Assembly (NCBI GenBank): GCA_016218815.1
Contig: JACRCX010000048.1
Coordinates: forward strand, 112,268 to 176,267
DNA length: 64,000 nucleotides
DNA from: Deltaproteobacteria bacterium
GTDB taxonomy: Bacteria; Myxococcota_A; Polyangia; DRWM01; JAAZOP01
Reading direction: 5' to 3'
Shown: positions 1-8,160 of the stretch, one piece after another
Layout: each line of letters starts with the position of its first letter
Position numbering within the stretch: the stretch's first letter is position 1
Notes under the pieces: model-generated
Told to the model about the DNA's origin: nothing
Databases searched by the model: none
What the model saw: only the letters and a program-made list of their open reading frames with translations
Position numbers and translations under genes: made by a program

Positions 1-122
1 ACCGCGCCCTTCAGGGCGCGGCTGCGGCTTGACGGAAGCCGCGGGCTGAAGCCCGCGGTTCGGGTTCCGGCTGAGGACTGAGGACCGAGAACCGAGAACT
101 GCCGGTCGCCGCGGTGCCACGC
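1..122. repeat. REP-like palindromes plus heptamer minisatellite
   Basis: Non-coding end of the window. Two 20-bp palindromes are visible: CCGCGCCCTTCAGGGCGCGG at 2-21 and CCGCGGGCTGAAGCCCGCGG at 39-58. The second is the same element, in the opposite orientation, as those at 10544, 37274 and 60369. From about 69 to 104 there is a degenerate tandem array of 7-bp units (CTGAGGA, CTGAGGA, CCGAGAA, CCGAGAA). The array lies just past the stop of the response regulator gene read on the minus strand, so it is in the 3' flank of the hpn operon. No gene is seen here. Confidence 0.8.
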
Positions 123-1553
123 TCATCCCTCGCTGCCGCGGTCCTCGTCCGAGCGGATGCCGAACTTCTCGAGGCGGCGGAGGAGCTGGAAGCGGCTGAT
201 GCCGAGGAGGCGGGCGGCCTCGGTCTTGACGCCGCGGGAGCGCCCGAGGGCCTCCTGGATCATGCGGCGCTCGAGGCTCTCCAGGGTGTCGACGCCGGGG
301 ACGAAATCGACGGGGACGCCGTTCGGCGGCGTGCGCCGCTCCGGGCCGGAGACCGCGCGCCGGACCATGCGCTCCGGAAGGTGCCGCGCCTCGATCCGGC
401 CGGACTCGGCGATGATCACCGCACGCTCGATCGCGTTCTTCAGCTCGCGCACGTTGCCGGGGTAGTCGTACGCCAGGAGGGCTTGCCGGGTCTCCAGAGG
501 CAGGGGCTCGATAGGCTTGCCGAGTTGCTGGGCGTAGAAGCCGAGGAAGTGCTCGGCGAGCAGCAGCACGTCCTCGCCGCGCTCGCGCAGCGGCGGCAGG
601 TGCACGGGGAAGACCGAGAGCCGCTCGTACAGGTCAAAGCGGAACGTGCCCTGGCGGACCTGCTGCAGCAGGTCGCGGTTGGTGGCGGCGACGATGCGGG
701 CGCGGACCTGGCAGAGCTTGCTGGAGCCGAGCCGCTGGAAGGTGCGGTTCTCCAGGACGCGCAGCAGCTTGCCCTGCAGGGCGGGATCCATGTCGCCGAT
801 CTCGTCGAGGAAGACGGTGCCGCCGGCCGCCGCCTCCAGATGGCCCTCGGTCGACCGCTCGGCCCCGGTGAAGGAGCCCTTCTCGTGGCCGAAGAGGAGG
901 CTCTCGACGAGGTTGGCGGGGAGGGCGACGCAGTCGACCGTGACCAGGGGGCTGCCGGGCCTGGTGGACAGCCGGTGGAGGTGCTGGACCGCGACCTCCT
1001 TGCCGGCGCCGCTCTCGCCGACCAGGAGGACGGTGGTGTCGGCGGACGCGGCGACCTGCTCGAGCATGCGGACGACGTTGACGATGCCGGGCGAGCGGCC
1101 GAGCAGACCGTCGCGCTTGTGCTCCTGGAGATCGGTCAGCTCGCTCCGGACGGCCTCCCGCCTGCGGACCTCGAGCACGCGCTCGACGATCCGTGCCGTC
1201 GTCGCCTCCTTGACGATGTAGTCCTCCGCACCCTGGCGCATGGCCTGCACCGCCGAGGGGATGGTCTGGTAGGCGGTCATGACGACCACGGAGCAGTCCG
1301 GCTGTCGCGCGAGGAGCTTGGGGATGATGCGGATGCCGTCGTCGTCGGGGAGCTTATGATCCAGCAGGATGACCTGGTACTCGCCGGTCGCGGCGCGCTC
1401 AAGGGCCTCGGCCGCCGTGTAGGCGACGTCGGCGGCGACGTCGCGGCGGCCGAGCTCGCGTGCGACGGCACGGGCGAAGAGCTGCTCGTCGTCCACCACC
1501 AGGGCGCGGAAGGCGGCGGCGTGTTCCCCGGGCTGCGGCTGGACCTGGTTCAT
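123..1553 (-). CDS. NtrC-family sigma-54-dependent response regulator
   Basis: A 476-residue transcription activator of the NtrC type. The receiver domain covers about residues 16-130, with acidic residues DDE at 21-23 and phosphoacceptor Asp65 in VILLDHKLP. The AAA+ domain, about 150-385, has Walker A GESGAGKE at 179-186, a sigma-54 contact loop GSFTGA at 226-231 (canonical is GAFTGA) and Walker B TVFLDEIGD near 246-254. The C-terminus, about 430-470, looks like a Fis-type helix-turn-helix (EAARLLGISRFQLLRRL). The ATG shares 4 nt (ATGA) with the kinase stop and has AGGAG upstream, so the pair should be translationally coupled. Expected role: activate sigma-54 promoters when phosphorylated by the kinase at 1550-3556. 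The target genes cannot be read from the sequence, though co-transcription with squalene genes suggests a link to envelope lipids. Confidence 0.93.
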   Translation of the reverse strand: MNQVQPQPGEHAAAFRALVVDDEQLFARAVARELGRRDVAADVAYTAAEALERAATGEYQVILLDHKLPDDDGIRIIPKLLARQPDCSVVVMTAYQTIPSAVQAMRQGAEDYIVKEATTARIVERVLEVRRREAVRSELTDLQEHKRDGLLGRSPGIVNVVRMLEQVAASADTTVLLVGESGAGKEVAVQHLHRLSTRPGSPLVTVDCVALPANLVESLLFGHEKGSFTGAERSTEGHLEAAAGGTVFLDEIGDMDPALQGKLLRVLENRTFQRLGSSKLCQVRARIVAATNRDLLQQVRQGTFRFDLYERLSVFPVHLPPLRERGEDVLLLAEHFLGFYAQQLGKPIEPLPLETRQALLAYDYPGNVRELKNAIERAVIIAESGRIEARHLPERMVRRAVSGPERRTPPNGVPVDFVPGVDTLESLERRMIQEALGRSRGVKTEAARLLGISRFQLLRRLEKFGIRSDEDRGSEG

Positions 1554-3556
1554 CTCGTACTCCTGGGGAAGACGACGGCCGCACGGCAGCCGCCCTCCTC
1601 CCGGTTCTGCAGATACATCGTGCCGGCGTGGGCCTGGACGATGCGGTGACAGACGGCGAGCCCCAGGCCGGAGCCGTTCTCCTTGGTGGTGAAGAACGGC
1701 TGGAGGCACTGCTCGCTCGTGACGGAGAGGCCGGGGCCGTCGTCGTCGATGTACACGGTGGCGTCGCGGTCCGTCAGCGCGCCGTGGCACACGATGCGGC
1801 CGTCCTCGCCGGTGGCCTCGACGGCGTTGAGCAGGAGGTTGAAGAAGACGTGGCGCAGGCCGTCGGAGTCGGCCAGCGCGTCGGCGTCGGGCGGCAGCCG
1901 CACCTCGAGCGAGCGGCGGCCGACCTTGCCGGTGCGGCGGAGCAGCTCGGAGGATTCCTCGAGGACCCGGGCCAGGTCGACGCGGGCGACCAGCGTGTCC
2001 TGGCGCACGGCGAGGGAGAGGTAGTCCTTGAGCAGCATGTCCAGGCGTACGACCTCGCGGGAGACGTCGCCCAGGATGCGCCCCGCCTCGACGTTGTCCC
2101 CCAGCTCGTCGGCCAGACTCTCCAGCGTGGCGCCGATGGCGACCAGCGGGTTGCGGATCTCGTGGGCGAGCTGCGCGGCCATCTCGCCCATGGTGGCGAG
2201 ACGCTCGCGGCGCAGGATGCTGTCGGTGGTGGCGTCGGTCTCGGGGCGGGGCCGGATCAGCATGAGGAAACCGGCGGCGCGGCCGCCGCGGTCGGCGAGG
2301 AGCACGGCCTCGACGCGGACGGGCACGATGCCGCCGCCCTTGCGGCGGATCGCGGTCATCTCCTCGCCGTAGCTGCCGGTCATGCGCTGGAGCTGCTGCG
2401 ACAGGAGCCGCTGGATGTCGTGCGGGTCGTGGAAGAGGATGCCCACCGACTGGCCGTGGATCTCGGTCGCGGCGCACCCCAGCAGCGCCTCGGCGGCGCG
2501 GTTGCAGGAGGTGATGCGGAAGTCGTTGTCCAGGAAGATGGACGGCGCCGCCTCGCCGAGCGCGAACTGCTGGAGGACGTTCTCCAGGGAGGCGTCCGCG
2601 GCGCGACGCGGCTCCCAGACGCGGGCCAGGGCCAGGCGCCGGCCGTCCACCGTCAACGGGACCAGCTCGGCCCAGACGCGGCGGCTCCCGAGGCCCCCGG
2701 AGCCCGAGGAGCCGACGTCGACCGGCGCGCACGTCCGCGCGGGTGCGTCGCCCCGCAGCAGGGCAAGCGCGCGGGCGCGGATCTCGCCCAGCGACTCCTC
2801 CAGCACCCGCTCGCCGGCATCCACGGTGTTGCGCGCGGGCGCGCCGGGAGAGCGTGTGACCACGGCGCCGTCGCCGTCGAGCAGGAGGTAGACGGGCTCG
2901 CCCGCGTCCTGCGGGCCCCCGGCCTCGCTCAACAGAAGCTCGCCCTCGGCCCTCAGGTTGTTCTCCACGATCGAGCCGATGCGACTGGCGTAGCGGATCC
3001 CCAGCTCGCGCTGCTGCCGGCTGTAGGGCGCGTCGCCCTCGCGCTCGAAGATGATCACTCCGAACCGCCGGTTGCGGCTCGTTACCGGGACGCACATGAA
3101 GCGGTGGCGCCCGATGAGCGTGTCGAGCTGACGGAGGATCTCGACGGGGAACGCCGACCCCGCAAGCTGTTCGACGGTCTCGGCCTCCCGGAGGGTGCCG
3201 CGGCGCCAGACGTCGAATACCAGGCTGTCCTCGGCCGCCTCGCGCGGGATGCGGATGCCGCTGACCTGTGAGCCGAAGATCCCCTCGACCTCCTGGAGCG
3301 GGGTCCCCTCACCCTGGACGCCGATGACCAACCGTACCGTGCGAGTCCGCTCGCCGAGGAAGATCAGGGTCGCGGTGCCGCAGCCGAGGATCTTGGCGGC
3401 CCCACGGAGGATGGGTTCCAGTAGTTCTGCGATGTTGCTGCCCGTCGACGGCATCGGTGGAAGATTACTGCTGGACGAGGCCGGAGCCAAGTCGCCACCG
3501 CGGGATCGTGCGGTACCGCACGGCTCGGGAGTGTCCTCGAACTGTCGTCCTTCCAT
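1550..3556 (-). CDS. GAF/PAS sensor histidine kinase (NtrB-like)
   Basis: A 668-residue soluble-looking sensor kinase with no clear membrane segment. A GAF-like domain lies at about residues 45-190, a linker follows, a PAS domain at about 325-430 (FLDNDFRITSCNRAAEALLG), the HisKA dimerisation helix near 445-510 with H-box AHEIRNPL, and an HATPase_c domain from about 555 with N-box NLLLNAVEATG, G1 box DDDGPGLS and G2 box GSGLGLAVCHRI. The ATG at 3556 is chosen because GAGGAG sits just before it and it begins 4 nt after the hpnE stop; an internal ATG at 3454 has no ribosome site. Its stop overlaps the start of the response regulator by 4 nt. The signal it detects is unknown; the GAF and PAS domains suggest a small intracellular ligand or redox cue. 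Confidence 0.93.
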   Translation of the reverse strand: MEGRQFEDTPEPCGTARSRGGDLAPASSSSNLPPMPSTGSNIAELLEPILRGAAKILGCGTATLIFLGERTRTVRLVIGVQGEGTPLQEVEGIFGSQVSGIRIPREAAEDSLVFDVWRRGTLREAETVEQLAGSAFPVEILRQLDTLIGRHRFMCVPVTSRNRRFGVIIFEREGDAPYSRQQRELGIRYASRIGSIVENNLRAEGELLLSEAGGPQDAGEPVYLLLDGDGAVVTRSPGAPARNTVDAGERVLEESLGEIRARALALLRGDAPARTCAPVDVGSSGSGGLGSRRVWAELVPLTVDGRRLALARVWEPRRAADASLENVLQQFALGEAAPSIFLDNDFRITSCNRAAEALLGCAATEIHGQSVGILFHDPHDIQRLLSQQLQRMTGSYGEEMTAIRRKGGGIVPVRVEAVLLADRGGRAAGFLMLIRPRPETDATTDSILRRERLATMGEMAAQLAHEIRNPLVAIGATLESLADELGDNVEAGRILGDVSREVVRLDMLLKDYLSLAVRQDTLVARVDLARVLEESSELLRRTGKVGRRSLEVRLPPDADALADSDGLRHVFFNLLLNAVEATGEDGRIVCHGALTDRDATVYIDDDGPGLSVTSEQCLQPFFTTKENGSGLGLAVCHRIVQAHAGTMYLQNREEGGCRAAVVFPRSTR

Positions 3557-3560
3557 TCCG

Positions 3561-4898
3561 CTACTCCTCGAGCGGCGTCGCGCCAAGGGAATCCGCCGCC
3601 GTCTCGCCGCTTTGGACCGCGCCCTCCAGGGTCGCGGGGAGGCCGGTCGAGGTCCAGTCGCCGGCCAGGGCGAGGTTGGGAATCGGCGTCCTCGGGCCCG
3701 GCCGTCGCGCCGCCTGGCCGGGTCGGCCGAGGAACGTGGCCTGCCGCTCGCGCACCACCAGGCTCGCCAACGTGCGGGCGGCGCCGGCTTCCGGGAAGAA
3801 CCTCGCGACCTCGTCGAGCACCGTGCGGCGGATCTCGTCGTTGGTCCTGTGGACCCACTCCTGCGCGCGGCTGACGACGATCGACACCCGCTGCTCGGCG
3901 CCGGGCACATTGCCGGGACCGTGGGCGAAGACCCACTGGGCGTCGGCGCCGACGAGGCCGGCGAACGGCGAGCTCAGCCAGGGCCGATCGAACCACGCCT
4001 CGACGGTGACGATCGGCGAAGAACCCAGCCAGCCGGCGTTCTCGGCGATGCGCCGGCAGCCGGGAACGGGCGGCAGCAGCGCGCCGGCTCGCCAGGGCGG
4101 CACGGCGAGGACGACCGCGTCCGCGGGGTGGGTGTCGCCCCGAGCGGATCGCACCGCGGCGACGCGTCCGGCGCCGTCCAGCTCGAGCGACACGGCGGCC
4201 TCGCCCAGCCGCACGTCGGCGCCGCGGGAGGCTAGAGCGTCCAGCGCCGGGCCGACGAAGACGTCGTGGAGCGTGCCGTCGGGAAGGAGCGGCAGGGCGT
4301 CCTCGCGGGCCGCGAAGAAGCCGCGATCGATGACGGCGGCGAGCAACGCGGCCGAGGCCTCGGCGGGGCGGGCGTTGCAGGTGGCGACGACGAGCGGCTC
4401 CCAGAAGCCGTGAATGGCGTCGGCGGACTGCCCGTGGCCGCGGAGCCATTCCAGGGCCGACTTGCGATCCAGCGCCGCGGGGTCGAGGCGTGCGCCGAGC
4501 TTCGCGCCCAGGACGGGTCGGCCCAGCGCGAGCCGCTCGAAGAAGGACAGGTGCGTGAGCCCGAACAGCGCCGGCAGGGCGTGGAGCGGCGCCGGAAGGT
4601 CGCCGACGCCGTACGAATGGCGCCCGGACGGGCCCGTCACCAGCGGCGTCGGCTCGGTGACGAAGCGCAGGCGGCCGGCCGTGCCGAGTCGTTCGGCGAG
4701 ACCCCGCGCGCGCCGGTAGGCGCCGAGCATCAGATGCTGGCCCCAGTCCAGGAAAGTGCCGTGGGGTCCGGAAATCCGGCGGGCGCGTCCGCCCGCGGAC
4801 GAGAGGCGCTCCAGCACCGTTACCTGCCGGCCCGCGTCGGCGAGGCGCAGGGCGGCGGCCAGGCCGGCCAGGCCGGCTCCGACGACGACGACTTTCAT
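3561..4898 (-). CDS. hpnE: hydroxysqualene dehydroxylase HpnE
   Basis: A 445-residue flavoprotein of the amine oxidase/phytoene desaturase fold. The N-terminal Rossmann motif GAGLAGLAAALRLADAG starts at residue 7, with the following acidic residue in VLERLSSAGGRA. The C-terminal FAD-binding segment LALAGDWTSTGLPATLEGAV is intact. In the HpnCDE route this enzyme reductively removes the hydroxyl of hydroxysqualene to give squalene. Its ATG overlaps the stop of hpnD by 4 nt, and the full set hpnC, hpnD and hpnE is present in order, which makes the assignment secure. The next gene, a histidine kinase, starts 4 nt after its stop. No squalene-hopene cyclase is in the window, so whether the squalene becomes a hopanoid or a sterol-like lipid is not shown. 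Confidence 0.93.
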   Translation of the reverse strand: MKVVVVGAGLAGLAAALRLADAGRQVTVLERLSSAGGRARRISGPHGTFLDWGQHLMLGAYRRARGLAERLGTAGRLRFVTEPTPLVTGPSGRHSYGVGDLPAPLHALPALFGLTHLSFFERLALGRPVLGAKLGARLDPAALDRKSALEWLRGHGQSADAIHGFWEPLVVATCNARPAEASAALLAAVIDRGFFAAREDALPLLPDGTLHDVFVGPALDALASRGADVRLGEAAVSLELDGAGRVAAVRSARGDTHPADAVVLAVPPWRAGALLPPVPGCRRIAENAGWLGSSPIVTVEAWFDRPWLSSPFAGLVGADAQWVFAHGPGNVPGAEQRVSIVVSRAQEWVHRTNDEIRRTVLDEVARFFPEAGAARTLASLVVRERQATFLGRPGQAARRPGPRTPIPNLALAGDWTSTGLPATLEGAVQSGETAADSLGATPLEE

Positions 4899-5749
4899 GC
4901 GGCGAGGGTCCTGGGATCGAGGCGATGGCGCAGGGCGATGGCGACGCGCTCGAGCAGCGGCACCGCGACGCGGCGCTCGAGCACCGGCAGCCCGTCGGCC
5001 TCGATCCGCTCGAGCAGGCGCCGGTACGTCACGCGGAGCGTTTCGGCGAAAAACAGCCTCGGGCGCAGGTCCGGCGGCAACGCGGCGCCGGCCAACTCGT
5101 AATAGTCCGCGGCGCGCCGGGCCTGGAAGCGCAGCAGGCGCTCGACCTGCGGCGTGCGGAGCCGGAAGAGGATGTCGGTCTCCGGCACGCCGAAGGCGCG
5201 CAGATCCTCCAGGGGCAGGTAGATGCGTCCCTTGCGCGAGTCCTCGCCGACGTCGCGGAGCACGTTGGTGAGCTGGACCGCGATGCCGGTCAGCTCGGCG
5301 TAGGTCTCCGCCCGCCCCGCCTCCGGGCCGGCGAGCACCCGGACACAGACCAGGCCGACGGCGGAGGCGACGCGATAGCAGTAGTCGTAGAGCTGGCCGA
5401 ACGTCTCGAAGCGGATCGGGCGGAGGTCGGTCTCGACGCCGTCGAGGACGAGGTGGAGGTGGCGGCGCTCAAGGCCGAATCGCTCGGCGGCCCAGCCCAG
5501 GCAGGCGGCGACAGGCTCGCCGGGACCGGCCTCGTCCAGGCGGTCGATGCGCCGGCGCCATGCGTCGATGCGGCGGGCCGCCTCGGCCGGATCGGTCGAC
5601 TCGTCGACGTCGTCGTCGACCGCGCGGCAAAAGGCGTAGAACGCGGTCAGGGCGTCGCGCTGTTCCGCGGGGAGGATGCGGAAGGCGGTCGCGAAGCTGG
5701 AGCCCGAGCGGGCGAGTATCTCGCGGCAGCGTTCGAGGGCTTCGTTCAT
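4895..5749 (-). CDS. hpnD: presqualene diphosphate synthase HpnD
   Basis: A 284-residue all-helical trans-isoprenyl diphosphate synthase. It joins two farnesyl diphosphates to make presqualene diphosphate. Both Mg-diphosphate binding motifs of the family are present: DDDVDES at about 45-51 and LTNVLRDVGEDSRKGRIYLP at about 160-179. Length is typical of HpnD. It overlaps hpnC upstream (ATGA at 5746-5749) and hpnE downstream (ATGA at 4895-4898), so all three should be made in balanced amounts. HpnC and HpnD are homologous; this copy is called HpnD because its second motif is the conserved RDVxED form, while the other copy has a diverged NFWQDLSVD. Confidence 0.92.
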   Translation of the reverse strand: MNEALERCREILARSGSSFATAFRILPAEQRDALTAFYAFCRAVDDDVDESTDPAEAARRIDAWRRRIDRLDEAGPGEPVAACLGWAAERFGLERRHLHLVLDGVETDLRPIRFETFGQLYDYCYRVASAVGLVCVRVLAGPEAGRAETYAELTGIAVQLTNVLRDVGEDSRKGRIYLPLEDLRAFGVPETDILFRLRTPQVERLLRFQARRAADYYELAGAALPPDLRPRLFFAETLRVTYRRLLERIEADGLPVLERRVAVPLLERVAIALRHRLDPRTLAA

Positions 5750-6603
5750 GTGCCGGCTCCGAGAGTGCGGCGGGCGAGGGCCCAGGCCCAGGCGGCGCCG
5801 GTGCGGGGGCCTAGCGCGGGACGTTCGTGCAGCACGCGGGTCCCGGCGGCGCTCGTCATGGCGAGCACGGTGCGCCCGCCGAGCCAGACGGCGGCGAGAT
5901 AGGGGCCGGCGGGCCAGCCGGCGCGGGTGACCAGCGGCCGACCCTCCCGAAACATCTCTTTGGTGCGTTCCACCTGGAGATGCAGCAGCGATTCGACAGC
6001 GCGGGTCGGCCTTCGAGCGAGGACGTCGCGCAGGGGGACGCCGAAGCGGTCGAGGTCCTCCAGCGGCAGATAGAGGCGGTCGTGGGGGATGTCCACGGAC
6101 AGGTCCTGCCAGAAATTCGTGAGCTGCAGCGCCGTGCAGATGCGGTCCGACCAGGCGCGGCGCTGCGGGTCGTCGATGCCGAGAATGCGCAGCACGAGCC
6201 GGCCGACGGGGTCGGCGGAGCGTCGGCAGTAGTCGAGGACGTCGTCGAACGTCTCGTAGCGACCGACGCGGGCGTCCTGGCGGAAGGCCGAGAGGAGCTC
6301 GAGGAACGGCTGCGGCTCCAGCGCCAGCTCGTGGGCAGAGGCGCGCAGGGCGACGAAGACCGGGTGCGACGCCTCGCCGGCGAAGCAGCGTCGGAGGGCA
6401 TCTTCCCAGGCGTCGAGCAGCGCCTCGCGACGCCCGGCGAAGACCGGCTCGTCGGCGAAATCGTCGGCGGTGCGAGCAAAGGCGTAGACGGCGGCCAGGG
6501 CGTCCTGCTGGGTGCGGGAAAACAGCCCGAGGAAGACGGGGAAGTTCTCGTAGTGGCCCGTCGCGACGGCGGCGCAGTAGCGGCGGGCGGCGGCGAGATC
6601 CAT
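5746..6603 (-). CDS. hpnC: hydroxysqualene synthase HpnC
   Basis: A 285-residue squalene/phytoene synthase family protein, first gene of the hpnCDE operon. HpnC converts presqualene diphosphate to hydroxysqualene by capture with water. The first acidic motif is ADDFADEP at about 46-53; the second is diverged, LTNFWQDLSVDIPHDRLYLP, as is usual for HpnC. The ATG at 6603 (MDLAAARRYCAAVATGHYEN) fits the common N-terminus of the family. A longer form from ATG 6720 would add 39 residues of unconserved look (Cys, Gly, Pro-rich); neither start has a clear ribosome site. Upstream lies a 450-bp divergent promoter region shared with the DAHP synthase operon. Confidence 0.9.
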   Translation of the reverse strand: MDLAAARRYCAAVATGHYENFPVFLGLFSRTQQDALAAVYAFARTADDFADEPVFAGRREALLDAWEDALRRCFAGEASHPVFVALRASAHELALEPQPFLELLSAFRQDARVGRYETFDDVLDYCRRSADPVGRLVLRILGIDDPQRRAWSDRICTALQLTNFWQDLSVDIPHDRLYLPLEDLDRFGVPLRDVLARRPTRAVESLLHLQVERTKEMFREGRPLVTRAGWPAGPYLAAVWLGGRTVLAMTSAAGTRVLHERPALGPRTGAAWAWALARRTLGAGT

Positions 6604-7056
6604 CCGCGGCGCGGGACCCAGGACGGGACCCCGGGTCCAGGGAGCCGTGCCGCCGGCTCCGGAAACGCAGGCGTGGGCCCCTCGGTCTTGCTCGGGGCAG
6701 GCGTAGGCGTGGGCGCTCATGGCGAGCGAACGGCGAGGCAGGAATCGTGCCGCCGACCGGAAGTGCGGGGAGTGCGGGAAGAGCGGGAAGTGCGGGGAGC
6801 GCGAGTGGGGGACGAGGTGGGGGTTCGCACGGTGCGTGCGCGTCCGCACGACGACCGGCGGCGCGGGAGAGGGGCGGGTGGCGTGCGAGGTCGCTCTTTC
6901 CGTGCGATTCGTGGATGGGCAAGACGGAGACCCGAGGCATTTCGAGCGGACTCGCACGCCTTGTCCTGCCAGCCCCCAGCCCCCAGCCCCCGGCCCCCCC
7001 TTGGCGCGCCTCTTGCCTCTGCGGCCGGCGCGCACGGGGGACGGCGCGGGGAGAGG
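6604..7056. promoter_or_regulatory. divergent intergenic region with nonamer and heptamer tandem repeats
   Basis: A 453-bp gap between the divergent hpnC and DAHP synthase genes; it must carry promoters for both, but no clear -35/-10 or sigma-54 box could be picked out. Two simple arrays are visible. About 6758-6805 holds 9-bp units of the type AAGTGCGGG / GAGTGCGGG / AAGAGCGGG. About 6969-7000 holds 7-bp units CAGCCCC. Both types recur elsewhere in the window (nonamers at 18983 and 57645; heptamers at many loci). If hpnC starts at 6720 the nonamer array lies just upstream of its start codon. Confidence 0.6.
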
Positions 7057-8160
7057 ATGATGGACGGAACGTTGCAGGCGTTGCGAGAGGAGCTGGAGGA
7101 GCTCAACTTCGGGCTCCTGGAACTGCTCAACCGTCGGGCGCGGGTTGTCACGGAAGTGCAGGCCATCAAGTCGCGCGACGGGATTCCGACGTACGTGCCG
7201 GAGCGCGAGCAGGCGATGCTCGGGGAGCTGGTGGACGCGAACCGCGGGCCCTTCCCGGACGAGACGGTGCGGCACCTGTTCAAGGAGATCTTCAAGGCCT
7301 CGGTCCGCCTCATGGAGACCGAGAAGCGCCAGGTCCTGAAGGTGAGCCGCGCGTCGCGCGAGGCGGACCTGGTGGTGAAGGTCGGCGGGGAGCTGATCGG
7401 CGGACCGCCGGTGGTGATCGCGGGGCCGTGCTCGGTCGAGGACGAGGGGCAGATGGACGCGGTGGGGCGGCGCCTCTCCGAGCTGGGCGTGGGGCTGTTG
7501 CGGGGCGGGGCGTACAAGCCGCGTTCGTCGCCGTACGCCTTCCAGGGCTTGGGGAAGAGAGGCCTGGAGATCCTCCGGGACACCGGCCGGCGGTGGGGGC
7601 TGTCGGTCGTGACGGAGGTGATGGACACGCGGACGGTGGAGCTGGTCGCCGAGCACGCGGACGTGCTGCAGATCGGCTCGCGCAACATGTACAACTACGA
7701 CCTGCTGCGCGAGGTGGGGAAGGCGGGGAAGCCGGTGCTCCTCAAGCGCGGGCTCTCCGCGACGGTCGAGGAGTTCCTGTGGGCGGCGGAGTACGTCGTG
7801 CTGCACGGGAACAAGCAGGTGATCCTGTGCGAGAGGGGGATCCGGACGTTCGAGACGCAGACACGGAATACGCTGGACGTGTCCGCCGTGGCGCTGCTGC
7901 GGGCGCAGACCTACCTGCCGATCCTCGTCGACGTCAGCCACGCCGCCGGACGCAAGGACATCCTCGCGCCGCTGGCGCGCGCGGCGCTGGCGGCGGGCGC
8001 GCAAGGCATCATGGTCGAGGTCCATCCGTGCCCGGCCGTCGCACGCTCCGACGCCCAGCAGCAGCTCGATTTCCAGGAGTTCGAGACGTTCCTCGACCAG
8101 GCGGGCCTGCGCCGCAAGACGGCGTGGCGCATGGCGGCGGGAGAAAGGACGACTACATGA
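7057..8160 (+). CDS. chorismate mutase / 3-deoxy-7-phosphoheptulonate synthase fusion
   Basis: A 367-residue two-domain enzyme. Residues 1 to about 85 form an AroQ-type chorismate mutase (LREELEELNFGLLELLNRRA, then KSRDG). Residues from about 105 form the DAHP synthase barrel of the type I-beta (AroA of Bacillus) kind, with GPCSVED, KPRSSPYAFQGLG, QIGSRNMYNYDLLREVG and VDVSHAAGRKD. It condenses erythrose-4-phosphate with phosphoenolpyruvate, first step of the shikimate pathway; in this fusion type the mutase domain normally serves as a chorismate/prephenate feedback sensor. Start: two tandem ATGs after GGGGAGAGG; the first is used. The stop shares ATGA with the next gene. Co-transcription with a U32 protein and an isoprenoid reductase suggests flow toward quinones, which is inference. 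Confidence 0.93.
   Translation: MMDGTLQALREELEELNFGLLELLNRRARVVTEVQAIKSRDGIPTYVPEREQAMLGELVDANRGPFPDETVRHLFKEIFKASVRLMETEKRQVLKVSRASREADLVVKVGGELIGGPPVVIAGPCSVEDEGQMDAVGRRLSELGVGLLRGGAYKPRSSPYAFQGLGKRGLEILRDTGRRWGLSVVTEVMDTRTVELVAEHADVLQIGSRNMYNYDLLREVGKAGKPVLLKRGLSATVEEFLWAAEYVVLHGNKQVILCERGIRTFETQTRNTLDVSAVALLRAQTYLPILVDVSHAAGRKDILAPLARAALAAGAQGIMVEVHPCPAVARSDAQQQLDFQEFETFLDQAGLRRKTAWRMAAGERTTT

Noticed and set aside
114..1649. Long open frame on the plus strand opposite the response regulator, and many similar frames across the window
   Set aside because: At this GC content the strand opposite a real gene often stays open for over 1 kb. These translations are Ala/Arg/Gly/Asp-rich and lack motifs, while the facing frames have complete conserved domains and ribosome sites.
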